Positions 36,355 through 47,300 of a stretch of 64,000 nt of DNA are shown here, in pieces. The notes under the pieces were generated by a model. The model ran no database searches and was not told where the DNA came from. It saw only the letters and a program-made list of their open reading frames with translations. Numbering within the stretch: position 1 is the first letter of the stretch; every line of letters begins with the position of its first letter. The position numbers were made by a program, and so were the translations under genes. Source of the DNA: Litoreibacter janthinus (GTDB lineage: Bacteria > Pseudomonadota > Alphaproteobacteria > Rhodobacterales > Rhodobacteraceae); NCBI RefSeq assembly GCF_900111945.1, contig NZ_FOYO01000001.1, positions 2,611,751 to 2,675,750 on the forward strand, written 5' to 3'.

Positions 36355-39300
36355 GCCGCACAACCTCCACAGATCTTACACGCTGGAATCGCTCGGGGAT
36401 GAGCCGGTTTGACTATGTCGACGGGGACGCCGCCATCTGGCTCGAACGCCTACGCGAAATACTGACGGGGCTTTATGCAAAGGGTGTCCCAGTCGAAATG
36501 CGCCAGCCCGATGTCTTACGCGATCTGTTTCTGAACGAAACTGCAGACCTGGCCCGCGCGCAGGTCGATACTGAAGCCTTGCGCAATGCGGTTGTCTGGC
36601 AGCGGCTGGCCCGCGCGCTGCCCGCCGAGACCGAGACCGGCCCAACACTGGAAAGCCGCGGCCAGCGCGGTATCCGCATCCGCGCACAATATATGAATAC
36701 CAGCGACGGGGATTACACATGGGACATCCTGCGCGCCTTCGCGCGGGCCAGCCACGTCACACTTGGCCATCTGAACGCCTACGCCAACGAGGGCTACCTG
36801 CGCACTGCAACTCAATGGGACAACCTGCGCCGCCTTGCCGCTTTGGTAAACTACCAACCTACGCCAGCAGCCTCTGCGAGCACGCTTGTCGCGCTTGATC
36901 TAAAGCCCGAGTTAGGCGCTGTAGAAATCACAGCGGGTCTGGCGATGAAACACAGCCCCGCAACGGGCAAACCCCTGATCTTCGAGACGTTGAACAAGCT
37001 CCTTGCCCACCCCGCCTTAAACGCCGCGCGGGTGGAAGGCTGGAACGTCAATGCAACACCCCTACCCGCGCGAGACAGCGTCTGGTTAAACCCTGACGCC
37101 GGAGCCTTGGCACCGGGTGAGTTGGCGATCATTTCGGGCAAAGGCAAGGATCAGGTCGTAACGCTGTCGGGTGTTGACGACCTGAGCGAGGAAAATGACG
37201 ACACCATCTTGGAGCTGAACTTTGCCCAAGGCCTGACCCGCCGACCCGCGATTTCGTCCGCGCGTCTGTGGCGCGATCCGGCGGATGTTTTGCGCGCTCT
37301 GCCGCGTAGCTCAGCTGGTATTGCGGTCGTCGAACTCGACACGTCCAATGCGCTCCAAAAGGGTGATCTTGTCGAATTGCGCGGCCTGACACCCTCACGC
37401 ATCCTAGCCGTTGTGGATCGCGATGAGACCCGCGTTTCCCTTGCACTGCCCGAAGGGCTGGATCTTCCGGAAGCGTTCCAACTGGCGGCGCTGACGCCGC
37501 TCGCCAGCATCAAAGCAGGGGTATTCCAAGGCCCCAGCCCCGACATCGACCGCGTGTTCTATCTCGATGGAAGCGAGGTCGTCGCACAAGTCTGGGAGAA
37601 AAGCTCAGATGACTTCGGGCTTGAGGGGCTGCGAGCGGTTCGAGATGGCGTGAGCGCAGTCATCGCAGATACCTCGGGCGCGAAGGTTATGGGCTACACA
37701 TTCCGTCCACCCGAACGCCCCGATGTCGTTTACATGCGATTGCGCGGTGAGAAAGCGATCGATGCCAAACTTTCCCAAGATCCGAAGGTGACGGGCGAAA
37801 GCAGCCGCAAAGTCGCAAGTTTTCGGGGCACCCTGCCCAAGGGCCTGTCACGCGGCGCACATTTCATTCGACGTCACCGCACAAACCGCACGATGCAAGC
37901 CCTGCGCGTTCTAGGCCTGCGGCAGGACAAGGGGCAGTTTCATATCGAATTCGACGCCGCCGTCCCTGCCCCGCACGCGTCGGAATTCATCGGCCCGATG
38001 CGCATGTCTTTGCGACCTGAAGATCACGACTACAACCCAGCCGAATTCGGCAATCTGGCGCTTCTGACGCTTGAGAACATCCCAGATGAGGCGCTGGACA
38101 TCCTGCGCCCCGGGCGGCCTTTGATCATCACTGATGGCACCACCAACGTCCAAGCCAGTCTCGCGACGATCAAACCATTGGGTCAAAACCGCGTGCAGGT
38201 CAGTTTGGACATTGCCGGATCGATTGCCGAGATGAGCCGCGGGGACACAGTGTTCCGGCTGAATACGGTGGTCGCAGGCCACGGGGAAAGCAAAGGTCCC
38301 AAGACGCTGGGATCGGGCGATGGCGAACGTATGCGCCAGAGCTTCTTGCTGCAATTGGCCGATGTCAGCCACGTCCCGTCCCCAGTTGCAGAAAGCGGCG
38401 TCATGCCAGCACTTGATGTCACCGTTGAAGGCGAAGTCTGGCCCTATGCCGACTATATCAACCCTGCGGCGGACGGGACGCGCAGTTGGTCTTCCACGCT
38501 TGGCGAAGACGGGTTTCTGACGATCCATTTCCGCCGCCGCCTGCCAACCGGCACCAACAATGTAGCACTGCTGCGGCACCGCATCGGCACAGGCGCGCGC
38601 GGGTCGGGCGTGCCGCCCTTCTCGCTGGTAGAGCCCGCAAAAAAGCACGCGCATGTCAAAGCGATCTACCAGCCTTTTGCCTCCTCCGGTGGAGCCAACC
38701 GCGAGCCTGTGGACAGCCTGCGCAGCTCTGCGCCGGCGCGCCTCTCTTCCAACGGGCGGGCCGTGTCTTTGCGCGATACCGAGATGCTGTGTATGCGTCA
38801 CGCGGCCATCTGGCGGGCGCGGGCCAAGGAAGTGGCCAGCGCGCGGCGCTCACGTTTGGTCAAGCTCCATGTCGTTCCCGCAGGCGGCGCCGAGCTAAGC
38901 GCGCAACTCAAGCGTGACTTGCAGGAAGCCTTGGGCGCGAGAGTCCTGCCCGGTGTATCGCTGGCCTTCGAAGCCTACGCGCCGCTTTACCTGCGCATCT
39001 GGGCCGATGTGCGGGCCGACCTGACCTCTTATGACGCCACCGACATCGCAGGGGCGTGTGATTCCGCCCTGCGGTCGCGCTTCGCGCTCGAAGGTCGTGA
39101 TTTCGGCCAGCCTGCGTATATCTCGGAGGCGATCGCCGCGCTGGAGGCCGTCCCCGGCGTCGCCACCAGCATCATCACCCGCTTTGACTATGGTCCCGAC
39201 ACCCCGCGCAGCCTGCCCCATGTGATGGTGCGCGACGACCAGATCGTCACCATTTTCCCCCGCGCAAATGAGGTGGCCCATATCGGCGAAAATTCCACCG

Positions 39301-39359
39301 CCGCGGCGATTTCCGGCGCGCCCTCCATTTCCGTGAATGTGCGAGGTTTACATGACTGA
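36351..39359 (+). CDS. Large baseplate wedge protein, gp6-like (Pvc12/Afp12)
   Basis: A 1,002-aa protein. Its N-terminus (AIWLERLREILTGLYAKGVPVEMRQP and NLRRLAALVNYQPTPAASAST) and C-terminus (LKRDLQEALGARVLPGVSLAFEAYAPLYLRI then FGQPAYISEAIAALEAVPGVATS) are those of Afp12-type wedge proteins. Between them, roughly residues 190-800, are several beta-rich inserted domains (for example LAPGELAIISGKG and LQKGDLVELRGLTPSRILAVV) that would radiate from the baseplate. Length matches the family. It overlaps gp11-like and gpI-like genes by 4 and 8 bases. Confidence 0.85.
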   Translation: MSRTTSTDLTRWNRSGMSRFDYVDGDAAIWLERLREILTGLYAKGVPVEMRQPDVLRDLFLNETADLARAQVDTEALRNAVVWQRLARALPAETETGPTLESRGQRGIRIRAQYMNTSDGDYTWDILRAFARASHVTLGHLNAYANEGYLRTATQWDNLRRLAALVNYQPTPAASASTLVALDLKPELGAVEITAGLAMKHSPATGKPLIFETLNKLLAHPALNAARVEGWNVNATPLPARDSVWLNPDAGALAPGELAIISGKGKDQVVTLSGVDDLSEENDDTILELNFAQGLTRRPAISSARLWRDPADVLRALPRSSAGIAVVELDTSNALQKGDLVELRGLTPSRILAVVDRDETRVSLALPEGLDLPEAFQLAALTPLASIKAGVFQGPSPDIDRVFYLDGSEVVAQVWEKSSDDFGLEGLRAVRDGVSAVIADTSGAKVMGYTFRPPERPDVVYMRLRGEKAIDAKLSQDPKVTGESSRKVASFRGTLPKGLSRGAHFIRRHRTNRTMQALRVLGLRQDKGQFHIEFDAAVPAPHASEFIGPMRMSLRPEDHDYNPAEFGNLALLTLENIPDEALDILRPGRPLIITDGTTNVQASLATIKPLGQNRVQVSLDIAGSIAEMSRGDTVFRLNTVVAGHGESKGPKTLGSGDGERMRQSFLLQLADVSHVPSPVAESGVMPALDVTVEGEVWPYADYINPAADGTRSWSSTLGEDGFLTIHFRRRLPTGTNNVALLRHRIGTGARGSGVPPFSLVEPAKKHAHVKAIYQPFASSGGANREPVDSLRSSAPARLSSNGRAVSLRDTEMLCMRHAAIWRARAKEVASARRSRLVKLHVVPAGGAELSAQLKRDLQEALGARVLPGVSLAFEAYAPLYLRIWADVRADLTSYDATDIAGACDSALRSRFALEGRDFGQPAYISEAIAALEAVPGVATSIITRFDYGPDTPRSLPHVMVRDDQIVTIFPRANEVAHIGENSTAAAISGAPSISVNVRGLHD

Positions 39360-40986
39360 CAGCTTCAATGATCTGCGCTCGCGGGCTGGCCGCATCCTGT
39401 ATCGGGAACTACCCGAAGAATACCGGTATCGTGATACAGCCACACCCGACGAACTGGGCGATCTTGAGGCCCTTTTGCACGGGTTCGGCCATCTGCTGGA
39501 CCAGATCCGCGCCACCACAGAACAGGCTCATGCCGACAGCTTTGCCGAACCACTGGACGACGGGCGCACGATCCAGCCTTGGGTTGTCCCTTATCTGGCG
39601 GAACTGCTGGGGGCGGAGCTGACGGCCCCGGACCCCGTCGCCCGCGCCGAGGAATTGAACCATTCCGTCGCGTGGTTCAAATCGAAAGGCACATTGGCGT
39701 CGATTGACGATATCGGCGATGTGGTCGCCCGCACCGAAACCGTGGCCAAGGAAGGCTGGAGGATGACGGCGCAAACCCCGCGTATGGATTTGCCGCCCTT
39801 CACCCAACGCCCCGAGACAACCGGCAGCGCCAATGTCATCACACCGGATTTTCGCAAGCTTGACCGTGCGGTTGTCGATAAGGACGGCTCCAATCCGTTG
39901 TATCATCTGAAGCCTGACAGGAATGATCCTGACGCATCCGACCTGTACTGGCGCGCGCTGGCACAGGGCGGCGTGCCCTGCTTTCCACGCGCCTATGACG
40001 ACAGCACCGCCCGCACGCCCGATCTGCGCGACCCCGAGCGTGTGCGCCGCATCGGCCCCCATCCGCGACGCACGTTGATTCATGTGCGCCCGCCGCAAGG
40101 CATCTTTCATGACGCGCTGCCTGAGGTCGCTCTGAGCCAGAAATCTCTAAATACGTTGCTAGGCGAAAAGCAGGTGTTGCGGGCTGAAGATCTGCTCCCG
40201 ATGGAGCAGCTCGGCGAAGGGATCACCGGCCCTGCCGTCATAGCCAGAACGCCCGCCAAACTGAACCTGCCCAACCGCGCTGTGACGTTCGAAGGCATCC
40301 GTTTTGTCAGCGCAAAGGGTCCGGTCACATTGAAAGGCGCAGCCAACACCGTTGTTAGCTTTATTGATTGCGCCGTGCACACAGTTGACCTCGCGCTGCC
40401 CAAAACTCGCGAAGTGAGCTTTCGCGCGCAAAATTCGGTCTTCGAGCTGATCCTCGCGGACCGTCGCCATGGCCAGATGGAATTTTGCACCGTGATGGAG
40501 GCCGCGGATTTCACCCGTCTCGATGCGTCCGATTGCTTGTTCGCCTCGCTCGCCGACACGCTGGTCTGTGCCGATGGGGAGACCGCGCCAAGCTGCATCC
40601 GCTATTCCCGCTTCGCTCCGCGCGATCCGGGTCGCAAACGGACAAAACAATGCCTTGATGCGCGCAGCGGCTCGAACACCACGGCCCTGCCCCAATTCAT
40701 CGACCGTTGGCATAAGTCCGGCAAGACCTGCGTCAAGCGCATTGCCCGATATGGCGAGGCTGGATATGCGGTGCTCGATACCGACACACCGGCCGCTATC
40801 ACCGCCGGCGCGGAAGATGAAGGTGAGATCGGCGTGGGGCACGGGCTTTATCACGCCGCGAGCCTACGAGCGCTGAGAAAGAAGCTCGAACAATTCCTGC
40901 CGCTTGGGCAGGAGATCGCCATTTTTTACGACCCCATGCTGGCCCTGAGCCCACCCATTTCGGGCTCCGCTGACAGCGACACATAG
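39352..40986 (+). CDS. gpI/gp7-like tail protein with likely beta-helix C-terminus
   Basis: A 544-aa protein. The first ~150 residues match phage P2 gpI-type tail proteins: RELPEEYRYRDT, LHGFGHLLDQIRATTEQAHADSFAEP, WVVPYLAELLGAEL and HSVAWFKSKGTLASIDDIGD. From about residue 290 the sequence changes to short repeating strands (LNLPNRAVTFEGIRFVSAKG, TVVSFIDCAVHTVDLALP, NSVFELILADRRHGQMEF, DASDCLFASLADTLVCADG), as in right-handed beta-helices. The C-terminal fifth ends with a helical RALRKKLEQFLPLGQEIAIF. Start ATG 39352 overlaps the previous stop by 8 bases. The beta-helix may serve as a receptor-binding or scaffold arm. Confidence 0.75.
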   Translation: MTDSFNDLRSRAGRILYRELPEEYRYRDTATPDELGDLEALLHGFGHLLDQIRATTEQAHADSFAEPLDDGRTIQPWVVPYLAELLGAELTAPDPVARAEELNHSVAWFKSKGTLASIDDIGDVVARTETVAKEGWRMTAQTPRMDLPPFTQRPETTGSANVITPDFRKLDRAVVDKDGSNPLYHLKPDRNDPDASDLYWRALAQGGVPCFPRAYDDSTARTPDLRDPERVRRIGPHPRRTLIHVRPPQGIFHDALPEVALSQKSLNTLLGEKQVLRAEDLLPMEQLGEGITGPAVIARTPAKLNLPNRAVTFEGIRFVSAKGPVTLKGAANTVVSFIDCAVHTVDLALPKTREVSFRAQNSVFELILADRRHGQMEFCTVMEAADFTRLDASDCLFASLADTLVCADGETAPSCIRYSRFAPRDPGRKRTKQCLDARSGSNTTALPQFIDRWHKSGKTCVKRIARYGEAGYAVLDTDTPAAITAGAEDEGEIGVGHGLYHAASLRALRKKLEQFLPLGQEIAIFYDPMLALSPPISGSADSDT

Positions 40987-40999
40987 AGAGGGATTTCAG

Positions 41000-43900
41000 A
41001 TGAAGGGCTCACATTCTAGGCTCAGTTTTCACGAAGCAAACCGCTACTCGAATATTGGTCACGTCCAAGGGGCAATGCTTACCGACGCGGATCTGACCGA
41101 GGCCGGACAAATCCATCAAGACCGCGACGAAGCCCAAGGTGCGGCGTTCGCAGGGTCTGGCGTCCCCGCAGCAGGAGGCATGATCGCGTTCAATAAAGAG
41201 GGCGACGCTTTCGTTCAACCCGGCACCGTATTTGCCCAAGGCAAACAAGGGCATTTCAGGCTTGGGGCAACTGAGAAAGAAGGCCGTGACCTCTCGTCCG
41301 CATTTGCCTTGCAAGAAGATCTACCAAACGGCCCTGACCTGACCAAGGGGTTGGTCTATGTGGATGTCTGGGAGCGCCCGATTATGGCGCATGAGCAGCC
41401 CTACTTGGCCGATGCAGGGCTTCACGGGGCCGAAACCTCATACCGGACCCGCACGCTGGTCCAGATTAAAAGCCTGCCCGAGTTCAGCAGTGTGGAAGAC
41501 TTACCAAAGGCCCTATCCGGGCACCCGGCCTTCAGGGCAAAAGGAAACGCAGAATTATCCCTAAAGCTGGCGCAAACTACGACAGAGTTTGACGCCTGCG
41601 ATCCCTGCGCTGAACTGATCAGCATCGACAAGGTGCTGCCGAATGCTCTGATCCGCTTTGAAGTTATCTCTGTAGAACGCGACGGCAAGGGAAGTCTGTC
41701 CGCCATCCGTCTTGCTTGGTCGTCCGAAAACGCGGAGGCGGTGGAGCCGCTCGACACCCGCACAGCGCTAGAGCGGGATAAAGCCGTATACGAGTATTTT
41801 TCCGCCTCCACCGAAGCCCAACTGGGCTATTTCCATGAGGCCCACGTCCCCGCGCGCGGTGCCTTCTCGACGGACCTGAGCTCCGACACTCCAGATGATC
41901 CGACACTGCCCAAGAACACGCCAGCGCTTGGCTACACCCATGTGCGCCGTTGGGACGGCATGGTGCGATTGCCGCTGGACACCAAATCCAAAGTCACCGG
42001 TCCCAGTGCCGCGAGCGCCAAGCCAAGCGTCAACACCGCCGAAATTACGTTGACCACCGAGTTCTTCACTGTGCAGCTTGAGCATGGCGGCAAAGAAATG
42101 GTCGCGGGTGACTACTGGTTGGCGGAGTTGCGCCGATATGCCCCCGAAGACGAGCAAGCCTTACTGAACGGTGAGCCATTGGGCCGCCCGCAGCCGCCTT
42201 TGGGTCCATTGCACCATTTCTGCCCGTTGGGCTTTAGCGACTCCGAAACACTTCTCCCTCTTCCTGACACCTTGCGTCGTCGCCTCTCGTTTCCGACGCT
42301 TGCAGATTTGCCTGCGGGTCATGTCAGCTATGACTCCGATCCCGATTGCGATCTGTTGGGCGGCACCGAAACTGTCCAGGACGCGCTGGATCGTGTCTGC
42401 GAGATCGACGCGACGCACGTGGCCTTCACTCCCTCCGACGAGGCATGTGACACGCTGAAAAATTCCAGTTCCGTCGATGATGCTTTGAACGCACTGTGCC
42501 GCGCTGACGACAACAAACAGCTACAACTGATGCTCCGCACGATGATGGATTGGGGCGTGGTATGCGGACTGAGCGCACAACTCACCCCTGATGGCATCGA
42601 GCTTGGCGGCGGCGTCGCACTGGATCGCAACGGCACCCTGCACGAGGTGACGCGTCAGACGATCAAGCTCGACGGCCTCTCGCCGGAACAGCTCTTGCAC
42701 GCCAAGGATGTGAAGAACTTCGAGGCCTATTCCAAAACGAATGATGAAATCTGCCTCGCGCTCGGGGTGAACGGAAATGCGCAGACCATCTTTCTGGCCC
42801 CCGCGCACCTGATCTACCGAGATGCGGACCTCACCTTGTCGGACCAGGTACAGATTTGCCTGCAAGGAAAAGGTGCCCTCACCAAGAGCGAACTGTTCGA
42901 AAAGCTGCCAGACCAACCCGTTCGGATGCGCACGCTTACCAAAATTCACATCTGCCTGCGCAACGCAATCAGCGTCATCGACAATGTCGAACTAACGTCA
43001 ACCGAAGTGAAACAAGGCAATCTGCTTTTGAACGAGTTGATCGACGAATACGGGCGCGCCCTGAAGAACTCTGGCGACCCACTGTGGGAGGCAAAAAAGA
43101 ACGAGCTGCAAACCATTAACGAGACGTTGGACAAGGATCTCCGCGATTCCGGCATCAAGGGCTCTGAGGGACAGCGCGATCTGGTCAGCATGACATTGCG
43201 CTATGCGGCGATCATGAAAAAGGACGAAGAGTTCCGCCTCGATTGCCTGTGCGATAATGTTATCCCCGATTGCCCCGGACTGGACACGAACGAATGGAGC
43301 TTGATCCCGCTCGCCTGCGTGACCTTGTCCAACTACTCCGCAGGAAAGGTCGCGGCCACGGATGTTTGCATGATGTGCTGTCGCAAGCAGGCCAACACAC
43401 CTCGCAGCCAGCGCTTCTATTTGGGCGATGTCGTGGGCGATATTCTGGCAGGCGTCAAAGAGCTTTGCGCCGAAGAACAATTGCGCGCCGAAGCCAGTCC
43501 TGCCGTCCGCCTTCGCGAATGGTTGCGCGAAGCGGGCGCCGCCCCGTGGGATCCGCCCTATGGCACTCCGCTTTGGCCCCCGAAGCCAACCTATGGCGGC
43601 AGCGTGACGACCACGAACAGTGGTCAAACCATCGGTGGCGCGGCGTCCGTGCTGAACCAGTGGCAACGCGCCGACAACCCAGAAATCGAGGACGTGACAG
43701 GCAAAACCGTCGAGGATTCGCTGTCACTGCTCAAGAACGCAGGTTTCGAGCTTTCGGAACCGCCAGTGGTATCGAGCATCGACGAATTGCTAGCACTCGC
43801 CCCAGAGGGCAAACCATTGCTCAACCGCCGCCCGCAGAAGGGCGACACCGTTGCATTGCTCGCCAAAGGCGAGACGGCGATCGAGTTTGTTGTCATCAAA

Positions 43901-44344
43901 CAAGCGTTCTTCTTCGGTAGGCTCATGGTGCCGCTCTTCACAGGGACGTTCCTAGGCGGGCAGCTTGCGGCCGACACAACTGAAACTGGTAAGCGCAGTA
44001 GTGGCTCAGCCGCGAGTGATACGAAAGCCAAGGATACGGATATTGTCTTTCAGCCGGGGTTACTGGCAAACGCCAAGGTCACCGCCGCTGCCATTGCAAT
44101 CGCGCTTGAAAACCAGCCGAAGGAAGACACTCGCAAGGACGAAGCCAAACGGGCAACGACGCCCGCGGCGGCCATCAACCGAGAGACGAACGTCATCCTG
44201 TCAATGCCTCCCGCGCGAAATTTGGGAACGGGAGCGAGCGCTACTACGCCGCCCACCCCAACGGAAACTCGCACGAAAAAGCGCGCACTCCGCGCTGAAC
44301 GTGCAGCGAGGCGGCGCACCACCAAGCCCAAAAGGTCATCTTAG
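41000..44344 (+). CDS. DUF6519-type CIS accessory protein with WGVVCGL module and PASTA-like region
   Basis: A 1,114-aa protein. Residues 1-170 match DUF6519-type proteins of CIS loci: SNIGHVQGAMLTDADLTEAGQIHQDRD, then VYVDVWERPIMAHEQPYL and GAETSYRTRTLVQIK; the domain closes near residue 410 with DYWLAELRRY and GPLHHFCPLGF. A second module at ~490-560 carries MMDWGVVCGLSAQLTPDGIELGGGVALDRNG, a motif usually found in a separate CIS protein. Residues ~900-960 (EIEDVTGKTVEDSLSLLKNAGFELSE) look PASTA-like, one hydrophobic segment follows at ~980, and the C-terminus is basic and disordered. Probably on the particle surface or baseplate; a fibre role is possible. Confidence 0.7.
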   Translation: MKGSHSRLSFHEANRYSNIGHVQGAMLTDADLTEAGQIHQDRDEAQGAAFAGSGVPAAGGMIAFNKEGDAFVQPGTVFAQGKQGHFRLGATEKEGRDLSSAFALQEDLPNGPDLTKGLVYVDVWERPIMAHEQPYLADAGLHGAETSYRTRTLVQIKSLPEFSSVEDLPKALSGHPAFRAKGNAELSLKLAQTTTEFDACDPCAELISIDKVLPNALIRFEVISVERDGKGSLSAIRLAWSSENAEAVEPLDTRTALERDKAVYEYFSASTEAQLGYFHEAHVPARGAFSTDLSSDTPDDPTLPKNTPALGYTHVRRWDGMVRLPLDTKSKVTGPSAASAKPSVNTAEITLTTEFFTVQLEHGGKEMVAGDYWLAELRRYAPEDEQALLNGEPLGRPQPPLGPLHHFCPLGFSDSETLLPLPDTLRRRLSFPTLADLPAGHVSYDSDPDCDLLGGTETVQDALDRVCEIDATHVAFTPSDEACDTLKNSSSVDDALNALCRADDNKQLQLMLRTMMDWGVVCGLSAQLTPDGIELGGGVALDRNGTLHEVTRQTIKLDGLSPEQLLHAKDVKNFEAYSKTNDEICLALGVNGNAQTIFLAPAHLIYRDADLTLSDQVQICLQGKGALTKSELFEKLPDQPVRMRTLTKIHICLRNAISVIDNVELTSTEVKQGNLLLNELIDEYGRALKNSGDPLWEAKKNELQTINETLDKDLRDSGIKGSEGQRDLVSMTLRYAAIMKKDEEFRLDCLCDNVIPDCPGLDTNEWSLIPLACVTLSNYSAGKVAATDVCMMCCRKQANTPRSQRFYLGDVVGDILAGVKELCAEEQLRAEASPAVRLREWLREAGAAPWDPPYGTPLWPPKPTYGGSVTTTNSGQTIGGAASVLNQWQRADNPEIEDVTGKTVEDSLSLLKNAGFELSEPPVVSSIDELLALAPEGKPLLNRRPQKGDTVALLAKGETAIEFVVIKQAFFFGRLMVPLFTGTFLGGQLAADTTETGKRSSGSAASDTKAKDTDIVFQPGLLANAKVTAAAIAIALENQPKEDTRKDEAKRATTPAAAINRETNVILSMPPARNLGTGASATTPPTPTETRTKKRALRAERAARRRTTKPKRSS

Positions 44345-44373
44345 GTGACGTTGAAATGCAAGGTGGATAAATC

Positions 44374-47300
44374 ATGAAAACCAAGGCGCGCACAGTCACC
44401 CGAACGGCACGGCCCCAAAGGTCGGTGGTTCCTGTGCGCCGCCCGCAGCCATCGCTTGCGCGCGCGGTCCTTATTCAGCCTTCGCTCACTGTTGGGGCGG
44501 TCAATGATCCGGCGGAACGGGAGGCCGAAACCATGGCCGCGCGCGTCGTTGGGGCGACGGCACCAACTCAGACCTCCCCCCCTGTTGCCGCTGCCGGTGG
44601 GGCTGGACCAGCCACCGCCGCCCCCCTACGGCGCGACGCCACCAGCCAGCCCAATCTGGATGAGCTCACCCCCGACCCCGCCCCTGCGGAGCATCAGGAT
44701 TTCGAACTGCCCACAGAAAACGATGTTGCGGCCGACGGTCTGGAAGCCACTGACATGGACGAGCTGGAAAGTGGCGAGCCTATGGCCGCTGGCGGCAGTG
44801 CCGAAGGCGCGGTTCAGGCCTCTGCCGCTCCGCAGGCTGCCGTCGGACGCATGGGTGGCCGGGCACCCGCCGATGTATCGCGCCTTGTCGCCAACCCCGG
44901 CCCCGGTCGCCCCTTGCCAAACGGGGTGCGGCAGAGGATCGAGCCTCATTTTGGCACCAGCTTCGAGCATGTCCGCCTCCATGACGGCCCCGCCGATCAA
45001 GACGCCGCTGCCCGCATTGGTGCCCGCGCCTTTGCCCACCGCAACCGCATCTGGCTGGGGCGTGGCGAAAGCCCCACCAACACGCGGCTCATGGCTCATG
45101 AACTGACGCACGTCGTGCAACAGACCGAAGGCGCGGATCGCCTGCCCATCAACCGCAGGCAGGGCCAAGACGGTGTTGTGCAGCGCGAGCCGATACGCCG
45201 CGAGGAGGAGGAAGGCTGGCTGTCAGGTAAATTGGAAGGCTACGCGCGCCATGTGCCGGGCTACACGCTGATCACTGTGCTGGTCGGCAAGCGCCTGATC
45301 TCCGGCAAGAAGGTCCCGATGACCGCCTCCAACCTGCTGGAAGGGCTATTTGGCCTGATCCCGCTTGGCACCGTCCTGTTCGACAAGCTCAAAGAAGCCA
45401 AAGTCGTTGAAGATGCGTTCGCGTGGACCAAGCTGCGACTGTCTCAGTTGAACATCACATGGAGTCGCGTCAGCGGCCTGATCGACAAGATCTGGGACGC
45501 GCCTTGGTCCGGGACGATCAAATACATCATCGGCCTGTTCGCGCCCTTGGTGCGCGATATCATCACGTTCGCCACCGATGTCGGCAAAAAGGTTCTGGAG
45601 CTGATCGTGCAAGGCGCGTTGAAGCTCGCTGGGCCTTGGGCCGCGAAGGTTTGGGGCGTCTTGCAAGGCGCAGGTCAGGTGCTTGGTCTGATCGTGAAAG
45701 ATCCACTTGGCTTCGCCATGAACCTTGTCAGGGCCGTCGTCGGCGGGTTCAAGCAGTTCGGCACCAACATTCTGGCGCATCTAAAAAAGGGCCTTCTGGG
45801 CTGGCTTTTCGGGGCCGTCGCCAAGGCAGGCATCACCATGCCCGAAAAGCTGGATTTCAAAGGGCTTATGTCGCTTGCGATGCAACTTCTTGGCATCACC
45901 TATGCCAATTTTCGCAAAGAGCTGGTCAAAAAGCTCGGCCCATCAGGTGAGCGTAAAGTCGCGATGATCGAGGCATCGGTCGAAATCGTGCGTGTCCTGC
46001 TGAAGGAAGGGTTCGCAGGCATCTGGCAAAAAATGCTGGAGATGATCGAGAACTTCAAATCCACGTTGATCGGCGGGCTGATCAGCATGGTTACGACGTC
46101 GATCGTCAAGGCGGGCATTGGCCTGCTTGCCGGGCTCTCGAACCCGATTGGCGCAGTGGTGAAGGTGGTGTTGTCCATCTACAACCTGATTGTCGCCTTT
46201 GTTGAGCGGCTCGACCAGATCATGGCCGTTGCCCAGTCCATTTTCTCGTCCATTGGTGCCATCGCCAGAGGTCAGGTTTCGTCTGCCGCAAACTTCATTG
46301 AAGAGACGATCGGGCGCACGGTGCCGGTTGTCATTTCATTCCTCGCAGCGGCGTTCGGCATCACCGGAATATCCACCAAAATCAGAGAGATCATCGCCAG
46401 ACTTCAAGCGCCGGTGAAAAAGGCTATGGGCAAAATGATCGGCTTCGTCATCAAGAAAGCGAAAGCGCTCTTTTCGAAACTGATCGGCAAGCTGAACGGC
46501 AAGCGAAAGCTGCCGTCCAAGGCATTCAAGATCGGACGCACCCCTCACACCCTTTATGGCAAGTATGTCGGCAAGAAGGTCGAGGTGTATATGGCCTCCG
46601 AAGACGGGCCACTAAGCGGCAAAGGCCCAGCCACAAATGCCGAGACTGCCGATAACAAAGAGAAAAGCGCGACCGAAGCGTCCAACACTCTGGAGAAATC
46701 CAGCAATGAATCCGCGTCCGAAACCGGAGAAGTTACCAGCGGCATCGACCCGCAATCCCAAAAGCAGAACAATCAAACCAAATACGCAACCCTGCACGCC
46801 GAGCTCATCGAAGCGGCAGAGGAGTTCGAACGCTTGGGCTTGGATATCGAAAAGAACCCCTTCCTCGATACCTCGGGCAAAGGTCAGTCCCTCCTGCGCA
46901 ACAAAGAGCCGCGTTCCGAGTTTTTCGAGGGTACGGTCGACACCTATAGTAAACTCACTGCTGCTGCCTCGAAGAATGATCCCAAAGACGGCTATCGGCT
47001 TTCAAGATTCTACGAACTGGATCACACCATCGAAAAGCGGTTTCCCTTGGGGGTCTTCGAACAGCTCCATGTTCTGAATGATCTGTCAGGAACACCACAG
47101 CTGGACTCTGAATTCTTACGGGCATCGCGGCAGAAAAAGGCGAATAAAACCGGCATCAATGCGTTGCCGGGCACCAGCCTGGAAGCCAGCGTTCAGAAAG
47201 AAGCGGCTCCCGTACTGGGACTGCTCAACAGTAAAGCCACAGGCGACAAGATCGGCCCGGACGCCGGAGGCTTCCCTGCTATGGCGGTCTACCACCGCAA

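Noticed and set aside
37304..37320. GCGTAGCTCAGCTGGTA, which resembles the D-arm of a tRNA gene.
   Set aside because: It lies inside the coding frame of the gp6-like wedge gene (residues RSSAG), no matching T-arm GGTTCGANNCC or acceptor stem follows, and the flanks do not fold into a cloverleaf.
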